Source of the DNA: Epiperipatus broadwayi
Lineage: Eukaryota > Onychophora > Udeonychophora > Euonychophora > Peripatidae
DNA length: 64,000 nucleotides
NCBI GenBank assembly: GCA_028023455.1
Contig: JAQFVV010006353.1
Location: 188,001 to 252,000, forward strand
Direction: 5' to 3'
The translations under genes were made by a program, and so were the position numbers. Every line of letters starts with the position of its first letter. The stretch's first letter is position 1. Below are positions 22,386 to 34,935 of the stretch, one piece after another. Below the pieces are notes generated by a model, which did not search any database, was not told where the DNA came from, and saw only the letters and a program-made list of their open reading frames with translations.

Positions 22386-22495
22386 GATGACATGCAACTC
22401 ATTTACCTTTAATAGACCCAAACAGCCACCCCTAACAAATGATAACATGCAACTTATTTACCTTTAATAGACCAAAACAGCCACTCTTAACAAGT
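22386..22495 (+). repeat. Two tandem 55-base units
   Basis: GATGACATGCAACTCATTTA... and GATAACATGCAACTTATTTA... are two adjacent 55-base units (22386-22440, 22441-22495) sharing CCTTTAATAGACC and AAACAGCCAC. They lie just upstream of the recognisable LINE E and may belong to its 5' region. Confidence 0.6.
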
Positions 22496-22559
22496 CTATT
22501 GCCACAATTATGAAATTACTAATCACAATATTAACTAGACATCCGGACTCAAAAGTGAC

Positions 22560-25500
22560 CAATATACCAAAATCAATTTGACTGTTGCAATTGAAAAGCA
22601 GAATTAAAATACTGCTGATGCTAACATTGTATACAACTTTCAAACTTATGTAACCAATAAAACATCACCAGAAATCATGGATACCATAGCACCTGTTTAG
22701 AGAAAACATGGGCATCCTCAAAAAACCCATGAACCCAAGAAGGTAAAAGCAGTCAATCCAGAACTAACAACAGCTAGTGACTCATCTAATGAGTCAATCC
22801 CCATTGAACACAACCCTGAATGCAATTCCATTCAATCAACAATCCAAACTGTGAACTCAAGTTGACTAATACCTCATCAAAAGAGTCAATACTCATCAAC
22901 CACAATCCAGAAAGTGGATCACAGTCAATCAACAAACATCAAATACCACAAAGATCTGAATCTTAATATATAAATAAAGCCAAAAAAACAACAGCGGACA
23001 AAATGACACCCATCAACCATCGCATGCAGAAATTAATATCTAATAGAACATACAACAGTCAAATATCAACTGATGACATTTTAGAAACCAGCAATATTCA
23101 ATCTTGGACTAGGACACATCTTCAATTCCTGAGACACAAGTCTCCAATAAGGGCCATTCTACATTCCTCTCCCACTCAAAGCTACTATCTCTTAACTATA
23201 TCATCAAATATAAAATTAAAAATATCATCATTCAACACCTAAGACTTAAACTCAGTCAGCAAAAATTGCCAAATAAATGGATACAACTTTACAACCACAT
23301 ATTCTTGGCCCTCTGAAGACAAAGATCTACAGTGGATCTCAAATTGACCCAGCCATTTACCTAAATGCACAAGGTTTGTGTGCTTTCTCCAAAAGCTCAT
23401 CATCACCATCAACTGACACTGGACTCATTATAAAGCATGATTATGCTTTTCACTCATTCAAGATTCTTTATATACATGTCAACCTCCTCATGATCACACT
23501 GCATCACCACCTTTACATGCCTCTTTGTACCACTGTGATCACAAGAATAATTCTTGTTATCAATTCTCTGTTTGCATCATTCCTCATTCCACTCATCTTA
23601 CTAGATAATTTCAATATAACATATTACATCTTTACTCCCAAATTGTTACACCAACTCTCTTTTCCATTATTGAGGGCAGAAGGGTGTTTCCCATTTAATT
23701 AACTCAATTTTCTTTCACAATCATTGTCATGTTTCCATTACTGGCTTATGCTTCTATTCACCAATGCTTCATTATCAGATTATGCTAAATTCTGACACTC
23801 ACCCTTCTCTGACTATTCTACCCAAAATGTTTACACTCATCTTAAATAGAATGCAAGCAGCAATGAGAGATTACAAAACACAGTAAGAATACTACTCCCC
23901 ACAAATAATCCCAAATTTTTATTCCCCACAAATAATCCCAAATTTCTATTCTCAGAAACCTACTTCATGTTATATAAACTCAAAGGTATGCCCTTTGACC
24001 CCATCCAGCATTACATATCTTTATAAACATTCTATCTTTCAACATTGACAACATTACATGAACCCATCTCTTCACATTCCAAGCTTCCTAGTCTTTAACA
24101 GATGAATTGCACAAATGCATCATCAGGTGCTGTTCGACTCTTTACCTGCTCACATTAAAATTTCACTAATGTCTATAACATGTTCCATATTGAAGAAATA
24201 CTAATAATTAAAACAAAGATCTGCCTAATGCAACAACACACCTGGACTCAAGGATATCCAATGACCTTTTAGACTATCCCTCCAAATTAAAAGTCCCATT
24301 AGTTCTTGAGGTTAGGGTGCGACTATTGCTGGATACAACATGATTAAAACAATATTTGAACATTTTAAGATGAAATTACAAGCACATAATGAATTTAAGC
24401 TCAAATCTGATCTATTAGACAAGCAGAATCAGACACCCACTTTTACATTGCCAACATTGACTCAAGCTTGCCACAATACTGCATAACTCTCATCCCTGGT
24501 TCCATGGAATTTTCCAAGTTTGTCTTTTCATACTTCAGCTACTTTACCACCATTTACCTATGTGATCTAGCAAACTTCCTATCACAAAACCTCTACAATA
24601 TGAGGTTTACACCTCCATCTCACTAGTACCATTTAATAAAAAACATATCTAATCCACCCAATCCCATCCTCTTTCCATGTGGCCCTTGGCATAAAACTTT
24701 TGGAAAAAGTCCTTAATGATAAAATAGAACCACACAGTCTCATTAATATTACTCATGCAATTTTCCAAAAAGAGATCGTCTATGGGCCAAGTGGCACTCT
24801 TGTTCAAAATGATTCTGGACTCAGTTTAAGATAGAAAAAAATACTCCCCAATGGCAATTCAACTCAACATCAAGGCCATTTTTGACTTAGTTCCAACAGA
24901 TACCCTAATTCACATTCTTGCAGGCAGCACTATACCTTGCTCTCTTTTATATATCCTGACCAATCTACTGTCTAATGAAGAGATTTATGCTACACTTAAT
25001 AGCAGATCATCACTGCCATTCATCTCTTACCCATTTGTTCCCTCACTTCTCAGTTTCCTACTATTTATCAAATATACCAATCCTCTCATAACCAAAATCC
25101 AAGAAATAATTCCAGGAATTCAAAAATTCCACATACCAACATTCAAATACAATGCCCGGCGTATGTGGATGATATTACAATCTTTCTAACTTCTAAAAGC
25201 AAATGCTCATGCTTCAGAGAATATTTGATACATGCACCACCAAATATAAATTCCAATATAAATAGAACAACTGCATGGTTCTTTTGTACCGGCAAACCAC
25301 ATATCCAAATTTTACTATTCTGTTTTTTTTTGGTTTCCCATTCCACCTGTGCTACTGGTATGAGGCAGAAAATCCAAAACAAACTCTCAAGAATGATGGA
25401 GAACAAATAGACACCTCTTACTGCAAATCATATCTCTCACTACAAAGTTTACCTCATCAATCAACAGATTATCACAAAAATCACATACTATTTGCCTATC

Positions 25501-26560
25501 ATAAAATTTTCAAAATCCTTTACCTTCTATATCTTATCACTTTGTGATAAGTTGATATGGTAAAAGAAGGCAGTATTTGTCTCCAAAAGACAACTCAGCT
25601 TTCGATCAATCCAAAATACATAAGGACTGCATTTCATCAGTTTTCTACATTCAGAAAATTCTCAACACTATCACTGCCATTACAATGCACTTTCCAGCAC
25701 TAGAATATATCATAAACATAGCCCCCACCATCCCCTCCTCTAATGTGGATACTTATCATTGCTATTATGCCAATTTCAAGACATTAATCATAAAATAAAC
25801 CTCCAAAACCCAGAAAAATAAACCTACTGGTACATATACAATTTACAACGTACAAATATTTCCACTGATCCCCCATACGTTGTTCTTGGCATCAACAACA
25901 GACTACTACTCCAAAACTTCCAAAAAATGGTCTCTAGATCCAGTTTTTTAACTTTCTCCTTAAACTCAATCTTTGTGCCTTTCCCATTTTCTATGATACC
26001 AGATTATACAATGAAATTGATCCTTTCTGCAATTTATGCCCTTGTAAAGAAACCCAGCACTACATATTTTATACCTGCTCAGTCCTGGCAATGCACTCAG
26101 GAAATCCTACTGACTATATACCAGCAGAACACTCCCACACCAAATACCAAATGGGCAGGTCACCCCTTCCATTGTGCAACTACATTTACTCTATATGTGA
26201 TGTACCTTTTACTTTAATAACAAGACCATATGACACACCCTGTTACTTTCTCAAGTAAACTGAACAACTTAGAACCGGAGACTTCAAACTTGCCAACCTG
26301 GGCATATATGGGATCATATGGTCACTACTGAGACATCAGTTCAATCTCTAATCTCCATAGACATAATCAATTTAGCCTAAAAACCCTCAATTTTATTTCT
26401 TAGTCTACTACACCCTTCCACAGAATATGGTCTTCACAGTGCACAGCCAGATTCATTAATGGGCTTTTCACTTCACAAATAAATGGGAAATAATGGCATT
26501 GGTATCACCAGACCAGCCAATTAGATGAAGAACTATAATCCTTTCAATTTCTCCATCATA
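22560..26560 (+). pseudogene. Decayed LINE E (endonuclease, RT, C-terminal zinc motif)
   Basis: A C-rich, pyrimidine-biased strand sets this block apart from its surroundings. Remnants appear in the order of a non-LTR retrotransposon. Around 23430-23620 is an endonuclease-like stretch (TGLIIKHDYAFHSFKI, PLILLDNFNITYY, the GDFN region with its Gly and Asp altered). An RT stretch starts near 24878 (KAIFDLVPTDTLIH, LLSNEEIYATLNSRSS) followed by the YVDD catalytic motif at 25162-25173 in another frame. A C-terminal motif C-x2-C-x7-H-x5-C lies at 26028-26078 (CNLCPC...H...C). Frames change many times and stops are frequent, so it is old and inactive. The clade (Jockey/CR1-like) is a guess. Confidence 0.6.
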
Positions 26561-26704
26561 ATTTGGCTGGTGTGACTTGAATAAGATAATACATATGTAA
26601 CTCCCATGATCAGTTATGCTTTTATAATTTTTTATGCATACATGTAATCAATCTGCAACCTTGCATACCTATGTATATATTTGAATTGCAATTCAATGAT
26701 GGTT

Positions 26705-26995
26705 GTACCATAGTAACCAATGAATGCTATAAGGTTTGTGAATAAATTCCCTTCCTAAGGTCCATTCCTCCAATATCCTCAGATTAACTTCATTATTGAG
26801 GAGCTTGGATTTGAGAGCTTTGCATCTAGATCTCATATCCAAGGCTCCTCACTGATGAAAGCCAGAAGCTAAAAACTAGTCTGGAATATTGGGTGAGTGG
26901 GTTAGGTAGAGATTTTATATACAAACTCTCTTATATCAATTGATTATCATAGCTTGCTTTAAGTGGTACTACTGTATGGAGAGTTTGTCACTGTT
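26705..26995. mobile_element. Fold-back element FB, copy 6
   Basis: Left arm ACCATAGTAACCAATGAATG, CAATATCCTCAGATTAACTT; centre GAGCTTTGCATCTAGATCTC; right arm CTCACTGATGAAAGCCAGAA ... TTAAGTGGTACTACTGTATG-GAGAGTTTG. The left terminal block is worn. It is non-coding. Confidence 0.6.
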
Positions 26996-26999
26996 TTTA

Positions 27000-27930
27000 C
27001 TACATGGTGGTATTTTTCATTTCAATTTTTTTTTTAAAAAAAATTAAATTGATAGCTCTGGAAATTTCTGCATAAAACATTCAACATAAAAGGCAAAATT
27101 TTGCTATTTAAAAGCCTGGGCTATAAAATAGTTGCTATTAAAATTCATGTAACATTTAATGTTTTCTTATTTTAATTAAATCAACTTTTTGAATTAATGC
27201 ATGTTAGGAAAAGGTTTTTTTCCAATTCTATCACGACAATCAATATAAAAGCATTTTCATGAATTTAAATTGAGTATTGATTTTAAAATGACATTGTTTT
27301 TTTAATTAATTAAATCAATATTTTGATTTAATAGGTGGTGTAAAATTGTTTTTCTGCTCTCAACTGAACCATCTACATACAAGTATTTTCATGAACTTAA
27401 ATTTATTAGTTATTTTAAAATGGCAACCACAGAGGAAAATAATTAGCACCTTTATTCAAGACCATGCAGCAATTAATATTAATTAAGTCAACATTTTAAA
27501 TTAATGCATGACTCAAATGTGATTTTGCACTTCAAATTACCTTTATGATCTATATTAGAGCTATCCAAAACACAAACTACAGTGAGAATTTGTGCAGCCT
27601 GCTTAAAGGTCTTGATTTTTTCAAGTGAAAAAAAAAACAATTTAAATTGAATGCTTATTAGATGTTTTAATTCTATTACTAAACTGATAATCTTGATATT
27701 ATTATGTGGTGTTTTTATGTCACTATTTACCGATGTATTTTTAAATAAAAGGTGTGTCAAAAACAGCCTTGAACTGATTTGTTCTCATGTGCATGCTCTA
27801 AGCATTTGTGGAAAATTTGCATATACTTAATATACACTTAATTCTATTTTTCTAAAGCAAAACCTGCAAGGGAAAAAGAAGTACACTGAAGAGAGAATAG
27901 TTATGCCTTAAATATTAATAATATTTTATA
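27000..27930. repeat. AT-rich segment with three degenerate repeats
   Basis: Near 27160-27300, 27300-27420 and 27430-27520 the order TTAATTAAATCAACATTTT-GA, ATGAA or AATGCATG, and a TTTTCATGAA CTTAAAT block recurs at roughly 130-base spacing. It looks like a worn tandem array. No gene is seen; the 90-codon minus-strand frame at 27488-27760 has no features. Confidence 0.4.
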
Positions 27931-27942
27931 TTTTGTCTAGAT

Positions 27943-28299
27943 CAGGGACGAGGAACATCCAGCCTGTAGGTCAAGTGTGATCCTTGAAAGCTCTCTACCT
28001 AGCTCCCAGACATTTCCACATACATAAATAAAATGGACCTGTATAGAACTTCTATTCAAACACAGATATAGTGCAGTGCAAATTATTGCACTGAGTAAAA
28101 TAAAAACATTTATTTTCTCAAACACTTTTGTTTTTATCCAATCTTTATAATAATGCTAATTTAGTCTGTCAGAAGTAAACTAATTACATTTTTGATAAAA
28201 TACAATTGCTAATTTTTAAGTCGATAATTTTGTGTAGTCTGCAAATGAGATTATAAATATCCAAATGGCCCTTGACAGAAAACAGATTTACCATCCCTG
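27943..28299. mobile_element. hAT-like non-autonomous element, 357 bases
   Basis: Left end CAGGGACGAGGAACATCCAG and right end (complement) CAGGGATGGTAAATCTG form imperfect TIRs with the CAGGG start typical of hAT elements. Inside the left TIR are CCTGTAGGTCAAGTGTGA and near the right end GGCCCTTGACAG. The flanks GTCTAGAT (27935-27942) and GTTTAGGT (28300-28307) agree at 6 of 8 positions, as expected for an aged 8-bp hAT target duplication. No transposase is present. Confidence 0.65.
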
Positions 28300-28888
28300 G
28301 TTTAGGTAGTCAATCGGTTAGTTTCAACTGAGTTATGGACTCAACAAAAGCTTTTAAATATGTGCATGTAAGAATTGTAACGAAAGTTGTAATAAACTTA
28401 TTAATGAAAAGGTTTTCAGGTATATTATTAATAGTAAAGTATTTGATGCTAATTAAAATGCACGAATGTTAAAATTGTTGTATTTACATTATGCTACACC
28501 TGGAGATCTGGTTGACATTTTAGACAGTAGTAAATTTAAAATACATGGTTCATGAGGTTTTACTCTTGCTTGCCCCTTACTTTAGAATGGTTAATGAGTT
28601 ACTTCTGCAGTAAGAAATTCACATTGTATTTTTAAAGTAAAACAAAAGAAGATTCAAGCCCCCAAGCATATTACGTGTGTGTGGTCATGGTAAGAGAGAA
28701 TTTGTAATAACACTCACTAATTCTTAGTTGAAATGTTTTAAAAAGAAATGAAATTTTATGTTTATAGCAGCACTAAGCACCTACTATGTTCCCATATTTT
28801 TGAAATGATGCTCTATGAACCATGTGGATTCACTGAATATTTTTACATATTATATCTTATACTTTTTGATAGGCAATCATATAAAAAA

Positions 28889-29017
28889 AGAGATACATTT
28901 GTCAAGCATTGGTGTTCGAGTGGTCAGCACATCTGCCTTACAAGCAGCTGTCCCAGGTTTGCGGGTTCGCTTCCTGGCCTATGCTTTGACACATGAAAAA
29001 AAAAAAGAGATACATTT
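28889..29017 (+). mobile_element. tRNA-Val-derived SINE, copy 1, with target duplication
   Basis: Element 28901 to about 29005, bounded by AGAGATACATTT (28889-28900 and 29006-29017; adjacent A runs extend the match). It starts GTCAAGCATT, has an A-box-like GTTCGAGTGG, an anticodon arm ATCTG-CCTTACAA-GCAGC with TAC in anticodon position (valine), and a B box GGGTTCGCTTCC. A short unrelated tail ACATG and an A run follow. This is the pol III promoter layout of a SINE. It is not a working tRNA: D arm and acceptor do not fold fully. Other copies are at 42981-43094 and 60104-60203. Confidence 0.85.
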
Positions 29018-29764
29018 ATAATTTGAAAAGTGAAATTATGATAAATGTTAACAAAGCAAAATTTAAAGGTTGAAAAATATTTTATTGCCAAATAATTTTC
29101 TTCACTTTAAAATAAAATATGGTTGAAAAATCGTTTTCTTGAGGGAAAAAAAACTTCAGGTTTAGATAGCAAACAATAGATTTATAAAATAAAAATAACC
29201 TAATTTAAAAACTATAGTAATGTAAAATTAAAAACATCAACATTTTCTGCAGGTATATAGAATAATTCATCTCTAAAATTGCCAAAGCATTGTATACTAG
29301 ATAACCAGATGACCACTGGGTAAATTAAAATGGATGTCATGGTGTATTTAAATGCTTGTCTGAAAAAAATTAGGATTTCAAGGAAAGTCCATTATAAAGT
29401 ATTATTACATTAAAATTTCATAAGAATTCACATGAATGAATGTGATAAATTTCATCGTCTATCTTGTCAAGAACCATGAATTTGTTTTATGGAAGTTAGT
29501 TTGAGAAAAATATCCACAAAAGGTACAAACTGATAAACAAAAGCATTTATTTAGTTTTGGTTATAATAAATTGCAAAACAAAATATTATCAGAATTTTTT
29601 GAAACTGCCATCAAAAGAAATTTCAGTTTTACATAATTGCTAATAGTAATAAAGAATTGCTCACTTAAAAAATATAGTAACACATATCTTTCACTTACAG
29701 AGGTGGCCTGCAAAAAAGGAATTAAAATATTTTCATGTGGTAAGGGAGGGATATTTTACATATG

Positions 29765-29995
29765 ATAAAAAAGTACTTGTGTGTTATCCTTTCTACCAAG
29801 CTTAGCAGATAATTTTTTTTAAATGTATAGTTTCAGGACATAGAATAAATGTTAAAAAACAAAATGGCCGACAAGTATTGGTAGTATTTAATATTTACAC
29901 TTTTTTTTTATTATTTTAAAAAAAGAAAAATTTCTACAAAAATTAATTATATTCCGAATTTATTTATTATTGTTCTTTTTTTTTTTGTATTATAA
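29765..29995 (+). repeat. Repeat family C, copy 2
   Basis: GTACTTGTGTGTTATCCTTT, CTACCAAGCTTAGCAG, TATAGTTTCAGGACATAGAA, AACAAAATGGCCGACAAG and a T/A-rich tail match 9886-10100. It directly adjoins the TIR-bounded unit that starts near 30000. Confidence 0.6.
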
Positions 29996-29997
29996 CG

Positions 29998-31466
29998 GTC
30001 AGAATCGTCTATCTCGCTAACATCTTGCATAATTCAAACCCCAGACACTAAACTGAACATTCTAGGAGGGGTTGCCTTCTAGATATACTAAGTTCGAATC
30101 TAAAGTCCAAATTTCACAGCGCCACCTGCGTGATAACGCATCTGATGCTACAACTAGTATAACCTTTTACCAGTGCCTGGTGGTCAGGGAGAAACAAAAG
30201 ACTCTATACTAAGATAAGTTTGGGTGGCTAATTAACGTCTATGGATTTATAAAAGAAATGCAGAAAATATATATAGACCGAGACAGTGATAGGAATCAAA
30301 TAAAATAAGAGATAAAATTTAGTTTTAAATAATTTCACACAATTTATTTATATAAATATATATATAACGCCACTGTCTGCTTATATGAGACAGGGACGCG
30401 TATTAAATAATTGTTGGCATTTATATTTCAGTAATGACAAAAGGTTTTAAAACAGAATGATATATTCTATTCCTCGGGCTAATAGCGTTACGATAATGTG
30501 CTTGACAAGATAGGAACATGTGCGAGGTGCTTTGAGTAAATAGACAAGTTTAAGACAATATTTGAAATTAAATGTTCTAAAATATTTATTGATTTCGAGA
30601 ATAGTACGGACTAAAGCTTACTAAGCAAACGTGGGAATGGGATCAAAGCATTTATTTGAGAATAATAATAATAGATTTGTATTGGGAGGTCAGTATTGCT
30701 GATAGTGAATTTATAAAGTTGGAGGGTGTGACTCGTTTAAGTCACGGATGCTTTGTAAAATAAATATAAAATGAAACAATATTGAAGATCCGGAATAATT
30801 ACGGAGGGCATCTCGCCGCTAACCCATAGGAAAGTATTTTGACGAACAGCCGAAACTTAGCGACTGTGTGACGATTGCGTTTAATTCCCAGGGGTGTCAT
30901 TGGTGAACACCCTCTGCCTGGAAACTTGCAATAAGCGAAAAGAACGGACTTTGCCGTGTAAAGAATCCTTGGAAAAATAAAACAAAGCGGTCTCAACAAC
31001 CAATTCATGTACCAGCAATACGAGACTAGTGTATATAAAAACATACTAAATGGGTTTTACTTGGATTAAGAGAAATGCCCAATCAAATTCCCCGAAATTC
31101 ATTTAAGAGGGTCCGCACATTCTCGACGTCAATGATGAACTTTATAATGAAAGTAGAACACGGTAATTAAAATAGGAAAATGCATGCTTGCGGGTTTGAA
31201 AAGTAAGTATAGATTTATATACGCAATCATGCATTTGGGGACACATTTAAATCATTGACTTCGCACATACTCTTATATTAGATTAAAATCAATAGCATGT
31301 AGATTTTAAACTATGTGATTATATTACATTAAAGAAAAGAATCGCCCTCGAACGAGTGATTTGCAAGATAATAAAATTGGAAAATTATAAATTTAAAATA
31401 TGCCTTAATAGCGGCGTCTTACTTTCAATAGAGGGAATAGTTCACTCGGTCAAAGACGATTCTGAC
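29998..31466. mobile_element. Possible TIR-bounded non-coding element
   Basis: GGTCAGAATCGTCTAT at the left and AAAGACGATTCTGACAC at the right are inverted copies of GTCAGAATCGTCT about 1.46 kb apart. The inside has more G and C than its surroundings and no long frame. An 81-codon minus-strand frame (30799-31044) has no recognised motif. A short ATTAT-like flank is shared, too little to call a target duplication. It may instead be a chance pair. Confidence 0.4.
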
Positions 31467-31511
31467 ACATTATCATAATAAAATAAAAGAAAGCTTTATA
31501 AATAGAAAATA

Positions 31512-31648
31512 TTAACCCAAGGATAGAGCAAAATGTTGAGTATATTTAAATACATGAAAGAAATACATAATGAAGTTGTGAAATATAAGAAAACAATGTT
31601 AAATAGCTATAGCATGTTAGTTAGTGATCACAAGAGCTCTTGGGTTAA
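31512..31648. mobile_element. Possible piggyBac-like MITE, 129 bases
   Basis: TTAA-CCCAAGGATAG at 31512-31526 and CTCTTGGG-TTAA at 31637-31648: a CCC...GGG element between two TTAA tetramers, the signature of piggyBac-type insertion. The TIR match is short (CCCAAG), so chance is possible. Confidence 0.4.
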
Positions 31649-31734
31649 TTTAGGTTACCTCTGGAGAAGCATTTGCAGGTAGATGTTCGGCAGGTTTTAT
31701 AATTTAGCAGCAAAATCTGGAATGTTCATATTTT

Positions 31735-31850
31735 GGCAGCGGCAGCAGCAGTTCCGGGATCCGTGTGATAATTTCTGATGGTATGGAGCAGCGGCTGGCT
31801 ATTCCGAGGGGACATAGCCATCTTAAACGCCTCTACTCGGACATGTCAAA
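31735..31850. other. GC-rich non-repeat islet
   Basis: GCAGCGGCAGCAGCAGTTCC and GAGCAGCGGCTGGC, followed by ACATAGCCATCTTAAACGCC. This is one of few GC-rich spots in the window. No frame or known motif was recognised. Confidence 0.35.
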
Positions 31851-31854
31851 GTTA

Positions 31855-32012
31855 GCAAATTATTAGAATTTTAGAACAACTCAGAAACCTTTAGACAACT
31901 CAGAATTCTTTAAAAGCTTAGAATTCTTTAAAAGCTTAGAATAACTCAGAAACCTTTTTACAACTCAGAATTCTTTAGAAGCTTAGAATAACTTTAAAAG
32001 CTTAGAATGGAG
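31855..32012. repeat. Minisatellite, AACTCAGAA/AAGCTTAGAA units
   Basis: Irregular tandem units built from ACAACTCAGAA(A/T), CCTTT(T)AGAC and CTTTAAAAGCTTAGAA, repeated about eight times in different combinations. Confidence 0.7.
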
Positions 32013-33054
32013 AACAAAAGAAAAACATCCTTTTTATAGTAAAATTTAACAATAGATTTGTCCTGGAGCGTACAAAATTATTGGACTTATCTGCTGTAAT
32101 TAAATCTATCCGAATGTCTAAAGGAATTCAACATTAATTAATTTCTTTTGTTAACTTCTCCGTCGACATTCGAATTACAAACTAGATTTAATTAAAATTA
32201 CTGCTACTAATTAAAGAAAACTTAAGTGGACAGCTGCTGTTTTTAGATAAACTTATACAATTAAACTATTGTCCCTCATTTATTTTAACAGAAATATTTG
32301 GGATGATTTTTATTAAATAAAACGAAAATTATTTTATTTTAAATTGTAATATTTGAATCTATCTACTAAACTAATATTTACTAAATGAATTTTATTTTAA
32401 ATCAAAATATATTACGACGGTAATATATTTGTAAATAGATCCAAACAAAATAACTAACAATTTATAATTTTGATATGTTTTAAAATGGATATCATAGTGT
32501 GTGCGCAATTACGACTTATATAACTTACTTTTTAATAAATGTAAATTATGTGAACAAATACATAATTCATAATATTTTATTTTATTTGGGAATAAGTTAT
32601 ATATATAATACGAGCATTGTGCTCGTGGTTTAAAATTAGGCGGGATTTTCGGTATATAAGTGTATTGCAGACACACTACGATAGATTGGGGTTCAAACTA
32701 AGGTATGAGGGTAGGAAGTAGGTGAGAAAAGGTGAAACGAAGATCTGCAAAGCAGACCTTACTGTTTCAGTATTAAGGCAACTTATAAATATAAAAATAT
32801 AAGAACATAAAGTGTTATATCCTGTGCTTTTCAGGAAGGAAGGATTCCATAATTCACTGCATGATGTTCTGTCAAATAAAGATCCAAAACTTTCATAATT
32901 TTACCAAAATATAATGGCAAAAATAAAGGTGCTGAATATAAACAAACTATAACGAGTGTGTCGACATGTACATGTTACAACATAAATAGAAAAAAATTGA
33001 AATATATCTTCTCAATAGAATTTATAATCAATTTATTAATTTTTTTAAACATAA

Positions 33055-33180
33055 CAATTAACATATATTCAGTAATATAAAGTGTAAAAAAAAAAAAAAA
33101 AGTATGTCCCCAAAATTATATATTTTAAAAAAAATATTTCTACTGAGCTTGGTAGATGGGATAACACACAAGTACAGATA
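33055..33180 (-). repeat. Repeat family C, copy 3, inverted and partial
   Basis: On the minus strand: GTACTTGTGTGTTATCCCAT, CTACCAAGCTCAGTAG and TTTTGGGGACATAC, matching the start of family C, ending in a T run (A run on the plus strand at 33088-33103). Confidence 0.5.
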
Positions 33181-33969
33181 AAAAACAATTAGATATTTTT
33201 TTAAAAAATTTGCGAATAGAGATATATTACTTTTTAATAAATATAGGTATTTGAGTATTAACTAAGCTATGACATACTACACAACCCACCAGTAGATATG
33301 ATCGACGATGAACCAAAGCAATGGCATGGCAACTGAAAACATTGGCATGACTAATCGATAGGAGTGGTGAAGGTAAGTTCATGGTCACCTTCGAGATTTT
33401 GGAATACTGTGGTGAATTGTGGTAAATATCTGTCATTTTACCTGCTGTCGTCTTTCAAGCAAGAGGTGTTTTTTTTTATTGTGTGTCATCCACCATTTTA
33501 TGAAATTTTTAATCTGTTGTTTGCTAATTTTACATTTTGATTTTGCGGAATTATTGCTAACTAATTACTATTTATTGTTGATTTTGCAAAAACATATCCA
33601 CGAATTCAGTCCACCACAGTGACTTTTATTTGTAAGTACAATTTATTTCATAGATTTTTTACTTATTATTTCTTTTGTTTATCGATTACGTAAATATGAA
33701 TATGGTTTATAATTATATTCTGATTTTTTCCATTTTTTTTAAATTAAATGTAATCAATTTTGCTTTGTTAAATACCATCCCAAACCAAAAAAAAAAAAAA
33801 GAAAAATATTTTTTACCTATTATTTCTTTTGTTTGTCGATTACTTAAATATGAATATGGTTTATAATTATATTCTGGAAACAGTACGGGAACAAAATTGG
33901 TTGTAAAATCGGCCATTTTACCTTTTTCAGTATCGAAGCATTTTCTAAAGGCAATTATTTGTACACCTG

Positions 33970-34935
33970 GGTTTCATTTTACGCAATAGATAGGTTCCTC
34001 AGAAAACACGCGCAAACGAAATCGTGCAAAAATAGACGTAACTTACCTTGAAAAAGGGGGGATACGGACTGTGATTTTTCAAAACTCGCGTAAAAGCAAA
34101 GCACCAATGTAAAATTTACTTTAAAATTTGTGCAAAAAAAAAAATAAGGAAATAAAATATGACTAATAAAAAATTTCAAATATGAAAAAAATTGATACAA
34201 GACAAACTTTTTTTAACTATAATATTTAATTTTATTCAAAACAATATATTTTTATGCATAATTTACAGTAATTTATATTTTTTTATACACGTTTTAATTA
34301 TTATCGCTATTTGCTGGTAAAAAGGTTCATTTGCAAACTGATAAAAAAATCAGATTCTTCACAAGAAGAAATGCAACTAGCACCAACATCACTCTCATGT
34401 TGTGTTAATTAATGGTTTTCTGGTGACAACGTAATTAGTAATTAATCTAACAACTAAAAATTAAATTCTTATTTTTGTCTTTAATTTTCAATTTTAATTG
34501 TGCCCACTGCTATTACTCATCTTTTAAAAATAAACTTGTGGACACTAAATGATTAATAATTGATTAAACGTTCTTTTTTAAAAAGCAAAAACAGAATGTG
34601 ATTTAAAATGCAAAATTAACACGCACAATGTTTGAACAAATTTACATTATAATCTTGTAAAATTTAATGTGTGTATACATAAAATGTGGAAATCATGATT
34701 TTAATTTCATTATTGCATAAAATCTTACTATTATAAAGCACTGAAAATATTAAAATTACTAAGTTGAAAGTCGAATTTCAATAATGTGCTATTACTTTCA
34801 ATATAACGTGAGTGCGCGAAATTTATTATTTAAAGTAATAACGCAATATCGGAGGTCGACTTCCGGTGAAACACAAATCGCGTAACTTCAAAATAGTGTT
34901 AAATAAGTCCATGTAAAAAGAGACCCAAGTGTAGT
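33970..34935. mobile_element. Nested unit with inverted ends TACACYTGGGT
   Basis: GTACACCTGGGTTTCATTTT at the left and AAAAAGAGACCCAAGTGTAG at the right are inverted copies. The unit splits the repeat pair 33809-33960 / 35018-35150 and carries GC-richer ends (ACACGCGCAAACGAAATCGT; AACACAAATCGCGTAACTTC). It is non-coding, probably a MITE. Confidence 0.45.

Noticed and set aside
28901-29005. tRNA-Val gene
   Set aside because: The anticodon arm and B box are good, but the acceptor and D arms do not fold, an extra leader precedes the A box, and a target duplication and A tail mark it as a SINE. The same holds for 60104-60203.
33419-33866. Small secreted or membrane protein frames
   Set aside because: They cross the boundary of repeated units and their partners at 34888-35124 are on the other strand of the same repeat; no consistent reading frame is conserved.
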